Shown: positions 8,940-17,163, counted from the first letter of the stretch. The stretch is 64,000 bases of DNA from Pantoea coffeiphila (GCF_016909495.1 NZ_JAFBFW010000008.1:124001-188000), one strand, 5' to 3'. Numbers and translations are program-made. The notes: generated from the sequence alone by a model not told the origin.

Positions 8940-10292
8940 ATGGAAAATAGCCAGACCGTTCGCGGTCAAAACCGCCCTGCCAACCACGAAGAGCCAAAGG
9001 CCACCGTGGTGCCAGAGCGCGGTCCGCTGCAGCGCTCGGCGCGCATTAAGCGCGTACAAACCACCGCGATGATCCTGCTGTTCCTCGCGGCGATTATTAA
9101 CTACCTCGACCGCAGCTCGCTGTCCGTGGCTAACCAGACCATCCGTGGTGACCTGGGCCTGAGCGGCACCGAAATCGGGATTCTGCTTTCCGCCTTCTCG
9201 CTGGCGTACGGTATCGCTCAGCTGCCGTGCGGCCTGCTGCTGGACCGTAAAGGCCCGCGCATTATGCTCGGCGTCGGCATGTTCGTCTGGTCCTGCTTCC
9301 AGGCCATGGCGGGTATGGTGCAGAACTTTACTCAGTTTGTGCTGGTGCGTATCGGCTTAGGGATCGGTGAAGCGCCGATGAACCCGTGCGGCGTTAAGGT
9401 AATTAACGACTGGTTTAACATCCGCCATCGCGGTATGCCGATGGGTATTTTCAACGCTGCCTCCACCATTGGTCTGGCTATCAGCCCGCCGATTCTGGCA
9501 GCAATGATGCTGACGATGGGCTGGCGTGCGATGTTTATTACTATCGGCGTGCTGGGGATTTTCCTTTCCATCGGCTGGTACACCATTTATCGCAACCGCA
9601 ACAACAACACCCTGACCCAGGAAGAGATTAACTATCTGGATGCGGGCAGCGTGGTGGCGAAAAAAGAGCCGATGACCATGAAAGAGTGGCGCGGCCTGTT
9701 CAAGAACCGCACCATGTGGGGCATGATGATCGGCTTCAGCGGCATCAACTACACCGCGTGGCTGTATCTGGCCTGGCTGCCGGGCTACCTGCAGGCAACC
9801 TACAATCTGGACCTGAAAAGCACGGGCTGGATGACGGCGATCCCGTTCCTGTTTGGCGCGGCGGGTATGCTGCTGAACGGCTACGTGGTTGATGCAATAG
9901 TCAACCGCGGTGCACATCCGCTGAAAACCCGTAAGGTGTGCATTATTGCCGGTATGCTGCTTTCTGCCGCCTTTACCGCTGTGGTGCCGCATGCTACTAC
10001 CACCTGGAGCGCGGTCCTGCTGATCGGCATGGCGCTGTTCTGCATCCACTTCGCTGGCACATCGTGCTGGGGCCTGATCCACTGCTCGGTCACCGCGCGT
10101 ATGACCGCCTCAGTGGGCAGTATTCAGAACTTTGCCAGCTTCGTGTTTGCCTCGTTTGCTCCTGTACTGACCGGCTGGATCCTCGATACGACCGGATCAT
10201 TCAGCATGGCACTGACCGTTTGTGCCTGCGTGACGGTGATTGGCGCGCTCTCCTATCTGTTTATCGTCCGCGACCCGATTGTGGATGCCTGA
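8940..10292 (+). CDS. lgoT: L-galactonate transporter LgoT (MFS, anion:cation symporter family)
   Basis: A 450-residue, twelve-helix major facilitator protein of the ACS family, homologous to E. coli LgoT (YjjL) and related to hexuronate/sugar-acid carriers. Visible landmarks are INYLDRSSLSVANQTIRGDLGLS, the loop motif LLLDRKGPRIMLG and RIGLGIGEAPMNP. The open frame runs upstream to 8808, but the ATG at 8940 has GGGGAG seven bases before it and removes a leader unlike the family, so 8940 is used. It follows lgoR in the same direction after a 240-bp gap holding a candidate operator. Confidence 0.92.
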   Translation: MENSQTVRGQNRPANHEEPKATVVPERGPLQRSARIKRVQTTAMILLFLAAIINYLDRSSLSVANQTIRGDLGLSGTEIGILLSAFSLAYGIAQLPCGLLLDRKGPRIMLGVGMFVWSCFQAMAGMVQNFTQFVLVRIGLGIGEAPMNPCGVKVINDWFNIRHRGMPMGIFNAASTIGLAISPPILAAMMLTMGWRAMFITIGVLGIFLSIGWYTIYRNRNNNTLTQEEINYLDAGSVVAKKEPMTMKEWRGLFKNRTMWGMMIGFSGINYTAWLYLAWLPGYLQATYNLDLKSTGWMTAIPFLFGAAGMLLNGYVVDAIVNRGAHPLKTRKVCIIAGMLLSAAFTAVVPHATTTWSAVLLIGMALFCIHFAGTSCWGLIHCSVTARMTASVGSIQNFASFVFASFAPVLTGWILDTTGSFSMALTVCACVTVIGALSYLFIVRDPIVDA

Positions 10293-10301
10293 TAAACCCG
10301 C

Positions 10302-10329
10302 TGCTGCCGCGCATTTCGGTGCGGCAGCA
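10302..10329 (+). terminator. Hairpin after lgoT
   Basis: Perfect 9-bp stem TGCTGCCGC / GCGGCAGCA with a 10-nt loop, starting 10 bp after the lgoT stop. There is no clear T-run, so termination efficiency is uncertain. Confidence 0.35.
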
Positions 10330-10539
10330 CAACAGCCTGCGCCTGCGCCTGCTCCAGTGAAGTGTTCCCACGATAATCCAGCCAATCTGTCCCCACTCTC
10401 CCACTCGCACCAAACAATCAATATTTTTGACTAAGATCAGCAAATCACTCCGCTATCGCAATGCCTTCCATCGGCTTATCATTGTTTTCAACGAAGGCGA
10501 ACCGCCTTACACAAACAAAACAACTGAAGGAATGACACC

Positions 10540-10749
10540 ATGAAATCTATCAAAACTTTTGCTGCAGTTATCGCCCTGTCCGTAGTTTCTTTCGGCAGCT
10601 TCGCTCAGACCGTTACCGCGACCGGTTCAACCATCGACAGCGCTGAAGCGAAAATTGCCGCTCAGGCTCAGCAGGCTGGCACCTCTTACCGCATCATTGA
10701 AGCCAACAGCAACAACGGCGTGCACATGACTGCCGAGCTGGTCAAATAA
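10540..10749 (+). CDS. DUF1471 (YhcN/BhsA-type) small periplasmic protein, copy A
   Basis: A 69-residue precursor: Sec signal peptide (MKSIKTFAAVIALSVVSFGSFA) and a mature part with the DUF1471 pattern (IDSAEAKIAAQAQQAGTSYRIIEA ... NGVHMTAELVK). Members such as YhcN, BhsA and McbA are stress-induced envelope proteins that affect biofilm, metal or peroxide responses. The exact role here is unknown. Ribosome-binding site GAAGGAATGACACC. Copy B differs at only a few residues (e.g. GST versus GAT, AELV versus AQLI), indicating recent duplication. Confidence 0.88.
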   Translation: MKSIKTFAAVIALSVVSFGSFAQTVTATGSTIDSAEAKIAAQAQQAGTSYRIIEANSNNGVHMTAELVK

Positions 10750-10773
10750 GACGTCTTACCGTAGTACCGGCAG

Positions 10774-10804
10774 TGCCCGAACCCTGACCATCAGGGGACG
10801 GGCA
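10774..10804. terminator. Bidirectional hairpin between DUF1471 copy A and rcnA
   Basis: TGCCCG-AA-CCCTGA-3 nt loop-TCAGGG-GA-CGGGCA. It lies between two convergent genes and is repeated in copy B of the duplication, consistent with a shared intrinsic terminator. Confidence 0.65.
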
Positions 10805-10813
10805 TGCTGTATT

Positions 10814-11917
10814 TCATCCGCCCGTAATGCCCATCCAGCCGTGTATCCCCATATAAATCCCCACCAGCGCAATCAGCGCACTGCTGAACCAGGGTGCCCG
10901 CTGCGCCAGCGTATTGAATCCGCTCCAGCGCTTCGTCGCCTGCCGCATACTCATCGCCGCCACCACGCCAACCGTCACCAGCGTCAGTGCCAGGCCGATA
11001 CTGAAGCAGAAAACCAGCAGCGCCCCCAACGACAGCGCTTTCATTTGAATACACAGCAGCAGCACGGTGATCGCCGCCGGACAGGGGATCAGCCCGCCGG
11101 TTAAGCCAAACAGTACGATCTGCCCGGTGGTCACTTTGCGATTGGCGAAACGGCGCTGGATATCACTGGCATGGGCACGCGCATGGGCGTCCTGATATTC
11201 CTCGCTGCGCAGATCGATATGCTGCAGCGTCAGTGCCCCATGCGTGGAGTGAGCAGCCTCGCCGTGATGATGGGGAGCGTAACGGGCACTAAGAATCTGA
11301 CCCTGCACCTGAACGGGCCGATATACATGCGGCAGGCTTTGGCGAGCGGAATCGGCATGAGTATGGTCATGAGATTGCTGATGACCATACTCATCGCTGT
11401 GGTCATGACCATGAGAGTGTCCATTATGACGATCGTGAGCCTGGCCATGGGAATGACTGTGCCCATGATGATGATCGTGAGCGTGGTCATGAGAGTGACT
11501 GTGCCCATGATGATGATCGTGAGCGTGGTCATGGGAATGACTGTGCCCGTGATGATGATCGTGAGCGTGCTGGCTTTCGCGGCGGATGCGCCAGAACATC
11601 CATGCTGCGGTGGCCAGAATAATCACCCCGGATGCCAGCTGGAACCACGGCTCGGTCGTTGCCGCATCGAAGCGGCGGCTGAGCATCATGCCGCCCAGCG
11701 CAATCGCCCACACCACCAGCGTGTGGGAAATCGTCGCAGCCAGTCCCAGCAGCACCGCCTGTTTGACCGTCCCCCGCACCGCGATGATAAACGCCGCCAT
11801 CATCGTTTTGGAGTGTCCGGGCTCCAGCCCGTGCAGTGCGCCTAACAGAATAGCACCGGGAATAAACAGCCAGACGTTGCCGGCCCCCTGCTGCAACAGC
11901 GCAGTAAAATCCATCAT
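10814..11917 (-). CDS. rcnA: Nickel/cobalt efflux protein RcnA
   Basis: A 367-residue inner-membrane exporter of Ni2+ and Co2+. Helix 1 carries the metal-path motif LHGLEPGHSKTMMAAFIIA; further motifs are ATISHTLVVW and LTGGLIPCPAAITVLLL. The cytoplasmic loop (about residues 115-200) is extremely His/Asp-rich, with three near-perfect DHAHDHHHGHSHSH repeats, longer than in the E. coli protein as I recall it. The start is placed at the ATG pair 11917/11914, giving MMDFTALLQQG, with GAGG upstream; the upstream frame to 12019 runs over the RcnR operator. It is divergent from rcnR. No rcnB is adjacent. Confidence 0.95.
   Translation of the reverse strand: MMDFTALLQQGAGNVWLFIPGAILLGALHGLEPGHSKTMMAAFIIAVRGTVKQAVLLGLAATISHTLVVWAIALGGMMLSRRFDAATTEPWFQLASGVIILATAAWMFWRIRRESQHAHDHHHGHSHSHDHAHDHHHGHSHSHDHAHDHHHGHSHSHGQAHDRHNGHSHGHDHSDEYGHQQSHDHTHADSARQSLPHVYRPVQVQGQILSARYAPHHHGEAAHSTHGALTLQHIDLRSEEYQDAHARAHASDIQRRFANRKVTTGQIVLFGLTGGLIPCPAAITVLLLCIQMKALSLGALLVFCFSIGLALTLVTVGVVAAMSMRQATKRWSGFNTLAQRAPWFSSALIALVGIYMGIHGWMGITGG
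11419..11572 (-). repeat. 42-bp tandem repeats coding the RcnA His-loop
   Basis: Two near-perfect 42-bp units (11461-11502 and 11503-11544), a partial third unit and a degenerate flanking unit encode DHAHDHHHGHSHSH. Tandem identity at DNA level suggests repeat-number variation by slippage or recombination, which would change the length of the metal-binding loop. Confidence 0.8.
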
Positions 11918-11962
11918 AGTTTTTGCCTCGGAGAAGCTATCATAGGGAGAAGAAGATCGTAA

Positions 11963-11985
11963 ATATACTATACCCCAGTATACTA
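11963..11985. promoter_or_regulatory. RcnR operator
   Basis: The reverse complement reads TATACTGGGGTATAGTA: a G-tract flanked by TACT/AGTA inverted repeats, the arrangement bound by RcnR/CsoR-family repressors. It lies between rcnA and rcnR, 22 bp before the rcnR start. Confidence 0.8.
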
Positions 11986-12006
11986 ACTCACAAGGTGGAA
12001 GCAGCG

Positions 12007-12282
12007 ATGTCACACACAATTGCCGGACAAAAGAAACTTCTGACCCGCGTACGCCGCATTCGCGGCCAGGCAGACGCGCTGGAAAAAGCCCTGCTGGCGG
12101 AGACGCCCTGTATCGATATTTTGCAGCAGATCGCTGCCGTTCGCGGTGCGGTGAATGGATTAATGGCGGAAGTGCTGGAAGGGCATATTCGTGAACATCT
12201 GCTCGATGAGCAAAGTGAAGCCGCTCAGCGCGAGCAGGATTTAGAGCAGATTGTGGCGGTGATTCGTTCGTATATGAAGTAA
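12007..12282 (+). CDS. rcnR: Ni/Co-responsive repressor RcnR
   Basis: A 91-residue all-helical repressor of the CsoR/RcnR family that releases DNA on binding Ni2+ or Co2+. The known metal ligands are all present at the expected positions: His3, Cys35, His60 and His64. The segment QQIAAVRGAVNGLMAEVLEGH is typical of the family. The ATG at 12007 was chosen because it puts His3 in register and has AGGTGG upstream; the open frame starts at 11923 but crosses the operator. Confidence 0.96.
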   Translation: MSHTIAGQKKLLTRVRRIRGQADALEKALLAETPCIDILQQIAAVRGAVNGLMAEVLEGHIREHLLDEQSEAAQREQDLEQIVAVIRSYMK

Positions 12283-12448
12283 AACGGCCGGGGGCTGGCT
12301 TGCGGTGAGCGGCCCGGTTTAATTAATCAATTTTTTTGACAAAGATCAGCAAATCACTCCGCTATCGCAATGTCTTCCATCGGCCTATCATTGTTTTCAA
12401 CGAAGGCAAAACGCCTTATACAAACAAAACAACTGAAGGAATGACACC

Positions 12449-12658
12449 ATGAAATCTATCAAAACTTTTGCTGCAGTTATCGCCCTGTCCGTAGTTTCTT
12501 TCGGCAGCTTCGCTCAGACCGTTACCGCAACCGGTGCAACTATCGACAGCGCTGAAGCGAAAATTGCCGCTCAGGCTCAGCAGGCCGGTACGTCTTACCG
12601 CATCATTGAAGCCAACAGCAACAACGGCGTGCATATGACAGCTCAGCTGATCAAATAA
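12449..12658 (+). CDS. DUF1471 (YhcN/BhsA-type) small periplasmic protein, copy B
   Basis: Second 69-residue DUF1471 precursor, nearly identical to copy A, with the same signal peptide, the same ribosome-binding site and the same upstream sequence. A TTGACA hexamer at about 12336 is a possible -35 element; copy A has TTGACT there. It ends 41 bp before the convergent AraC gene, with a hairpin between the two reading directions. Confidence 0.88.
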   Translation: MKSIKTFAAVIALSVVSFGSFAQTVTATGATIDSAEAKIAAQAQQAGTSYRIIEANSNNGVHMTAQLIK

Positions 12659-12682
12659 GGCGTCTTATCGCAGTAACGGCAG

Positions 12683-12713
12683 TGCCCGAACCCTGACACT
12701 CAGGGAACGGGCA
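12683..12713. terminator. Bidirectional hairpin between DUF1471 copy B and the AraC gene
   Basis: TGCCCG-AA-CCCTGA-3 nt loop-TCAGGG-AA-CGGGCA. The 3' end of the AraC gene (stop at 12700) lies inside the hairpin, so its last codons form part of the stem. Confidence 0.65.
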
Positions 12714-13590
12714 TGCTGTAATTTTCGGCCAGTACCGGCACAAAATAATCCACCACCACCATCCTACCCTCCAGTGGTTCCCGGCGATCGATGCGTTCAA
12801 CATCATAGCCATCACGGCGCACGGCTCCGACTGTCGGCAGCGCATGCTGATAAATCAGATCAATAAACGTGCTGTAAAGACGCTCATCACCCCGATAGCT
12901 GAACTTCAGATAGGGCTGTTTTTCGATGCTTATCTGCATCTGCGCCGCATCGGTCGCACAGGTATCCTGTTCCAGGCACGTCAGATACTGCAACGTGGCA
13001 CGATCGCCCGTACGGGGTCCGCCCCGAATGACGTTAATCAGCCCGTAAAGCATGTCCGGCTGTTCGGCCAGCGCATTAAGCCGCCGCTGCCAGAAGCTGT
13101 CGCGCTCGCGCCAGGAAAAATCCTCAATGGTGTCCAGGGTAAACGCATAGTTGTTCACGCAGCCGCTCAGATGTAATCCGTCAAGCTCAACCAGCTCACC
13201 TTCCGGCACGTTCATGGCGGTCAAATTGATCGGCGGGCAAAGCCCCTCGCACGACCAGTGCGGCGCATCGCGGTATTGAGCTGGCGTGACGTTAAAATGG
13301 CGCTTAAAGGTTTTGTGGTAAACATTATGGCTGGAAAAACCGTGTTCGCTGCCCACCGAATCAATCTGCTTATCAAACAGCCGCAGCATCACCGCGCTGG
13401 AGGTCAGCCGACGCTGACGGCAGTAGGAGGCCAGTTTCTGCCCGGTGACCTCTTTAAAGATACGCTGCAGGTGCCATTTCGAGTAGCCCGACTTCTCAAC
13501 GAAGTCGTTAATGGTCAGCGGCGTATGGATATTGCCTTCCAGCCAGCGCAGCAGCTGATGCACAACTTCCTGCTTAAATGTGGTTTTCAC
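12700..13590 (-). CDS. AraC-family regulator with GyrI-like effector domain (Rob-like layout)
   Basis: A 296-residue protein with the DNA-binding domain at the N-terminus (LTINDFVEKSGYSKWHLQRIFKEVTG and a second helix-turn-helix including GFSSHNVYHKTFKRHFNVTPAQYR) and a C-terminal GyrI-like ligand-binding domain from about residue 115. This order is that of Rob and related stress/multidrug regulators, not of classical AraC. It starts within the stop region of the upstream TetR gene (4-bp overlap), so the pair is co-translated. Targets are unknown; effectors in this domain class are usually small amphipathic compounds. Confidence 0.9.
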   Translation of the reverse strand: MKTTFKQEVVHQLLRWLEGNIHTPLTINDFVEKSGYSKWHLQRIFKEVTGQKLASYCRQRRLTSSAVMLRLFDKQIDSVGSEHGFSSHNVYHKTFKRHFNVTPAQYRDAPHWSCEGLCPPINLTAMNVPEGELVELDGLHLSGCVNNYAFTLDTIEDFSWRERDSFWQRRLNALAEQPDMLYGLINVIRGGPRTGDRATLQYLTCLEQDTCATDAAQMQISIEKQPYLKFSYRGDERLYSTFIDLIYQHALPTVGAVRRDGYDVERIDRREPLEGRMVVVDYFVPVLAENYSMPVP

Positions 13591-14201
13591 TCTTTATCAC
13601 TCTCCCTGATAAGCGCCAGCAAATCGTCGCGCAGCACCTGCATATCGCGGATGGTATCGCCGCTAACCAGCGACTGGGCAAGCCAGGCACCGTCCGCAGC
13701 CAGCCGCACCATCTGATGCAGCGGCAGGCTGTCCGTACGCCGATGGCGTTCAAGCCGTCCTTTCAGCCATGCGGACCAGCGCTGACACAGCGCCGGAGAA
13801 GCCATCATCGACAGCGACAGCGGAACCCGCATGCTGTTTAAGCCCTGCTGGATTTCATTAAAGGCCACGATGACGTAGGCACGGCTAAAGCAGCCCGATT
13901 CCTGACTATCTTCAGCAATCAGCCGATCAATCTCCCGCTCGCTTTCCGCAAGAAAGGCATCAAACATGGCGTCCAGCAGTGCCTGCTTGTGGGGAAAATG
14001 GTGAAAGAAGCCGCCTTTAGTCACACCGGCGGCCTGGGCGACCGCCTGCACGGTGATACCATTCAGCCCCCGGCTAACGGCCAGCGCGGCGGCGGATTCA
14101 ATCAAGGCGTTTCGCACCTGCTCGGGCTGTTTTTTTCGGTTATAGGCCGTTTTATCCGGCCCCGTATTCTGAGGTATATCTGATCCAATTAGCTGTTTCA
14201 T
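13587..14201 (-). CDS. TetR-family transcriptional repressor
   Basis: A 204-residue TetR-type regulator. The helix-turn-helix is at about residues 35-75 (ALAVSRGLNGITVQAVAQAAGVTKGGFFHHFPHKQALL), followed by a helical ligand domain of the kind seen in YcdC/TetR_C_6-like members. It is first in a two-gene operon with the AraC/GyrI regulator. A palindrome upstream is a likely self-operator. A stacked pair of repressor and AraC activator suggests a drug or stress response circuit, but no efflux gene lies beside it. Confidence 0.9.
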   Translation of the reverse strand: MKQLIGSDIPQNTGPDKTAYNRKKQPEQVRNALIESAAALAVSRGLNGITVQAVAQAAGVTKGGFFHHFPHKQALLDAMFDAFLAESEREIDRLIAEDSQESGCFSRAYVIVAFNEIQQGLNSMRVPLSLSMMASPALCQRWSAWLKGRLERHRRTDSLPLHQMVRLAADGAWLAQSLVSGDTIRDMQVLRDDLLALIRESDKE

Positions 14202-14228
14202 TTAAATTTACAGATTAATACAAGAAAG

Positions 14229-14242
14229 ATACCGCACGGTAT
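14229..14242. promoter_or_regulatory. Candidate TetR operator
   Basis: ATACCG-CA-CGGTAT, a perfect 6-bp inverted repeat with a 2-bp centre, 27 bp upstream of the TetR start. The size and symmetry fit a TetR dimer site. Confidence 0.5.
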
Positions 14243-14490
14243 GTTGCCTGTAAAATACCATAAAATGATGACGCTCAGATAAAACTAATCTTCAGGGATA
14301 AAGTAAAAAAGCACAGAAAATGCCAGGATCGAGGGGCAGCGCGAAGAACAAGAAAATGAAATATTTATGCTTTATTGGCGTAATGTTAAAAAATATAATC
14401 TGAGCATTGTCATATCTTTAGCATCTTAATTCCCTGCACCTCCGCGTTTTATGATAGTTTTTCCTCATTCAGATTCAGTTGGAACTTTCG

Positions 14491-15531
14491 ATGAAAAAAA
14501 CCACGCTCACCGATATCGCCCGCGAAGCAGGAGTCGGGGTCGCCACCGTAGACCGGGTACTCAACCGGCGGGCTCCCGTGCGCGCCGAGACGGAAAATCG
14601 CGTGGTTCAGGCCGCAACGCGCCTCGGTTATCGTTTTTCACCGGAGTTTCTGGCCGACGCCGCCGCAGACGGTACTTCCGGTAGCGGCGGAGCGCTGCGT
14701 ATCGGCGTGATCCTACTGTCGCGCGACTACTCCTTCTACGATACCTTTGCCCGTTCGCTGGAAAAGCAGGCCTCGCCGCACTGCCAGCCCGGCACCCGGG
14801 TGGAGTTTGTTTTCCACGACATCCACGCCGTGGAAGCGGCCGCCGCCAGCATTGATGAAATGAGCAACCGCGTGAATACGCTGGTGCTGATCGCGCTGGA
14901 CAACGCGCTGGTACGGCGCGCGGTGCAGAAGGCGGCAAAGAAAGGGGTGAAGGTCTTTACGCTGCTTTCTGACCTCTCTCCCTGCGATCACACCGGCTAC
15001 ATTGGCCTGGATAACCGCAAAGCGGGCCGCACCGCCGCCTGGATCGTACAGCGCCTGAGCGGCCCACCGGGCAAAGTTGGGGTGATCATCGGCGATAACC
15101 GTTTTCTCTGTCAGGAAACCTGCGAAATCAGCTTCCGCTCGTATCTGCGCGAACACGCCACCGGGCATACCGTGCTGGAGCCGGTCACCAGCTTTGAAAA
15201 CGTTGAGCAGGGCTATCATGTCACCACTCAGCTAATCCAGAACCACCCCGACCTGTCGGTAATTTATGCCCCCTGCGGCGGGGTTGAAGGCGTGGTCAAT
15301 GCCCTGCGCGACAGCGGCAAGAAGGATAAGATCACGCTGATCTGCCACGGCCCGCTGCAGGATGCGCAGCTGGCACTGATCGACGGTACGCTTGATATTA
15401 TGGTGTCACATCGTCTTGAGGAACTGGCCGGTTCCGTGGTGGAAGCCATGCTGCAGGCAAATTCCGAGGCACATGGAAATTTCATTTCACTTCACAGCAG
15501 TTTCGAGCTGATTACCAAAGAAAACGTGTAA
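14491..15531 (+). CDS. LacI-family regulator of the adjacent cyclitol/sugar operon
   Basis: A 346-residue LacI-type regulator: N-terminal helix-turn-helix TLTDIAREAGVGVATVDRVLNRR, then a periplasmic-binding-protein-like domain (IGVILLSRDYSFYDTFARSLEKQ). The VATVDRVLN variant is common in LacI proteins that control sugar and inositol genes. It lies upstream of the MFS gene in the same direction with a 200-bp regulatory region between. The start is put at the ATG 14491 with GGAA upstream; a TTG four codons earlier is possible. The inducer is unknown. Confidence 0.9.
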   Translation: MKKTTLTDIAREAGVGVATVDRVLNRRAPVRAETENRVVQAATRLGYRFSPEFLADAAADGTSGSGGALRIGVILLSRDYSFYDTFARSLEKQASPHCQPGTRVEFVFHDIHAVEAAAASIDEMSNRVNTLVLIALDNALVRRAVQKAAKKGVKVFTLLSDLSPCDHTGYIGLDNRKAGRTAAWIVQRLSGPPGKVGVIIGDNRFLCQETCEISFRSYLREHATGHTVLEPVTSFENVEQGYHVTTQLIQNHPDLSVIYAPCGGVEGVVNALRDSGKKDKITLICHGPLQDAQLALIDGTLDIMVSHRLEELAGSVVEAMLQANSEAHGNFISLHSSFELITKENV

Positions 15532-15601
15532 ACGGCACAGCGGCTTTTACGGATATGACATGCCGCGGAAGCTCAGCGTTTAACCCGCTGATAACGCGAT
15601 A

Positions 15602-15672
15602 ATGATAGGTTTTTATCAAAAAAATCTATCATGATTATTGAGATCGCCATCAAAAAATAAACATTCTATCAT
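15602..15672. promoter_or_regulatory. Candidate LacI operator cluster
   Basis: Three copies of ATGATAG/CTATCAT at 15602-15608, 15626-15632 and 15666-15672, the first two as an inverted pair, lie in the region between the LacI gene and the transporter. A perfect palindrome GGAATGTTCC (15723-15732) overlaps the transporter ribosome-binding site and is echoed by GGAACATTCG at about 15681. Which element binds the regulator cannot be decided by reading. Confidence 0.4.
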
Positions 15673-15732
15673 TGCTGATAATGGAACATTCGTTTGATAC
15701 TTCCTTCAAATTAAAACAGGAAGGAATGTTCC

Positions 15733-17163
15733 GTGCCTCTGCAAACACCAAAACACAATATGGCCTACGTGATGGCCATCTGCGCGGTTGCCGCACTCGG
15801 CGGGCTGCTGTTCGGCTATGACTCTTCGGTCATCTCCGGCGCTATCGAACCTATCACCCATCACTACCAGCTTTCCCCGGCAGAAACAGGCTGGGCCGTC
15901 TCCAACGTGATTATCGGCTGCGTCATCGGCTGCCTGATTGCCGGGAAGCTGTCAGATCGCTACGGCCGCAAATCAATGTTAATTATCACCGCGATTCTGT
16001 TTGTGGTGTCGGTTGCCGGAACCGCGCTGGCACCGGACTTCACCACCTTTGTGGTGTTCCGCATTATCGGCGGGCTGGGCATCGGCCTGGCGTCGGTTAT
16101 CTCGCCGATCTATATCGCGGAAGTGGCGCCCAAGGATTACCGCGGCCGCGCCATGACTATGCACATGATCTGCTGCGTCGGCGGCCAGGTGCTGGTACTG
16201 CTGACCAACTATCTGATTGCGAAAAACGCTGACCCGGAGTGGCTGAACGCCTACGGCTGGCGCTGGATGCTGGGCGCAGCGTTCGTACCCTGCGTGCTGT
16301 TCTTCCTGTTTGTTGGTTTTATCCCGGAATCCCCACGGTGGAATATCATGGTCGGCCGCAACGAAGCGGCAATGAAAACCCTGACCCGCATCTCTTCAGA
16401 AGAGCACGCGAAGCGCCTGATGGGGGAAATTCAGACCTCACTCCAGCTTTCCGCCAGCAGCGAAGTGAACCGCGAACGCGTCAGCTTTAACCGCAAAACG
16501 GCCATTTTCCTGGTCATTGGTGTGGGTCTGGCCATCTTTAACCAGCTGACCGGCATCAACGTCATTCAGTACTTTGGCCCGACGCTGCTGATGAACGTCA
16601 CCCACAACATGCAGGAAGCAATGTTTATGACCATCTGGCTGGCGGTGCTGCAGTTCGCTGGCGTGATCGTTGGCATGATGCTGATCGATAAGATGGGCCG
16701 CCGTTCGCTGCTGCTGATCGGCTCGCTCGGCTCCACCGTTTGCCTGCTGTTCACCTTCTGGACCTTCTACAGCGGGATGACCGGCGTGATCTCCGTGCTG
16801 GGCCTGTTCGGCTTTATGTTCCTGTTCGGCGGGACCTGGGGACAGGTGGTGTGGACGGTGATCGGCGAAATCTTCCCGACCCGCCTGCGCGGTGCCGGTA
16901 TGGGCTTTTCTATCTGCGCCATGTGGGCCGGCAACTTCTTTGTCAGCCAGTCCTTCCCGATGATGAACCAGAGCACCTACCTCAACGATAACTTCCACGG
17001 CGGTTTCCCGCTGCTGCTGTTCGCGGTGTGCTCGCTGGCCTCCTGGTGGTTCGTTAAGGCGCTGCTGCCGGAGACCAAAGGCGTTTCGCTGGAAAAAATG
17101 GAAGCCCTGATTCTGGAACGCTTTGACACCACTCAACGCGAAAGCAAAACAGTCACTCATTGA
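15733..17163 (+). CDS. Sugar-porter MFS transporter (IolT/XylE type)
   Basis: A 476-residue, twelve-helix H+ symporter of the sugar-porter family. Diagnostic motifs are present in order: GGLLFGYDSSVISGAI, DRYGRKSM, IGGLGIGLASVISPIYIAEVAPKDYRGR, PESPRWN, the substrate-site stretch QLTGINVIQYFGPTLL, DKMGRRSLL and PETKGVSLEKME. By similarity this would carry a hexose, pentose or inositol. The start is a GTG at 15733 with AGGAAGGAA upstream; the ATG ten codons later is possible. It is followed directly by an IolE-like and a Gfo/Idh/MocA-type enzyme, which favours a cyclitol or keto-sugar substrate. Confidence 0.92.
   Translation: MPLQTPKHNMAYVMAICAVAALGGLLFGYDSSVISGAIEPITHHYQLSPAETGWAVSNVIIGCVIGCLIAGKLSDRYGRKSMLIITAILFVVSVAGTALAPDFTTFVVFRIIGGLGIGLASVISPIYIAEVAPKDYRGRAMTMHMICCVGGQVLVLLTNYLIAKNADPEWLNAYGWRWMLGAAFVPCVLFFLFVGFIPESPRWNIMVGRNEAAMKTLTRISSEEHAKRLMGEIQTSLQLSASSEVNRERVSFNRKTAIFLVIGVGLAIFNQLTGINVIQYFGPTLLMNVTHNMQEAMFMTIWLAVLQFAGVIVGMMLIDKMGRRSLLLIGSLGSTVCLLFTFWTFYSGMTGVISVLGLFGFMFLFGGTWGQVVWTVIGEIFPTRLRGAGMGFSICAMWAGNFFVSQSFPMMNQSTYLNDNFHGGFPLLLFAVCSLASWWFVKALLPETKGVSLEKMEALILERFDTTQRESKTVTH

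Larger units (their letters stand above)
10415..10811. repeat. 397-bp duplication, copy A (promoter + DUF1471 gene + hairpin)
   Basis: This segment and 12324-12720 are near-identical direct repeats. They include the upstream region (CAGCAAATCACTCCGCTATC), a 69-codon gene and the downstream hairpin. The two copies bracket rcnA and rcnR. Copy A also keeps the codons for the last six residues (YSMPVP) of the AraC gene that adjoins copy B, so copy B is probably the original position. Confidence 0.93.
12324..12720. repeat. 397-bp duplication, copy B
   Basis: Partner of 10415-10811 in the same orientation. It covers the promoter region, the second DUF1471 gene, the hairpin and the last codons of the convergent AraC gene. 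Recombination between the copies would delete rcnA and rcnR. Confidence 0.93.

Noticed and set aside
10791-11054. Minus-strand frame ending YSMPVP next to copy A
   Set aside because: Only the final codons match the AraC gene; they are a relic of the duplication, and the rest is a shadow of rcnA.
11171-11845. 224-codon plus-strand frame rich in Met/Val across the rcnA His-loop
   Set aside because: It is the antisense reading of the CAY/GAY repeats; rcnA is certain and the repeat creates the low-complexity frame.
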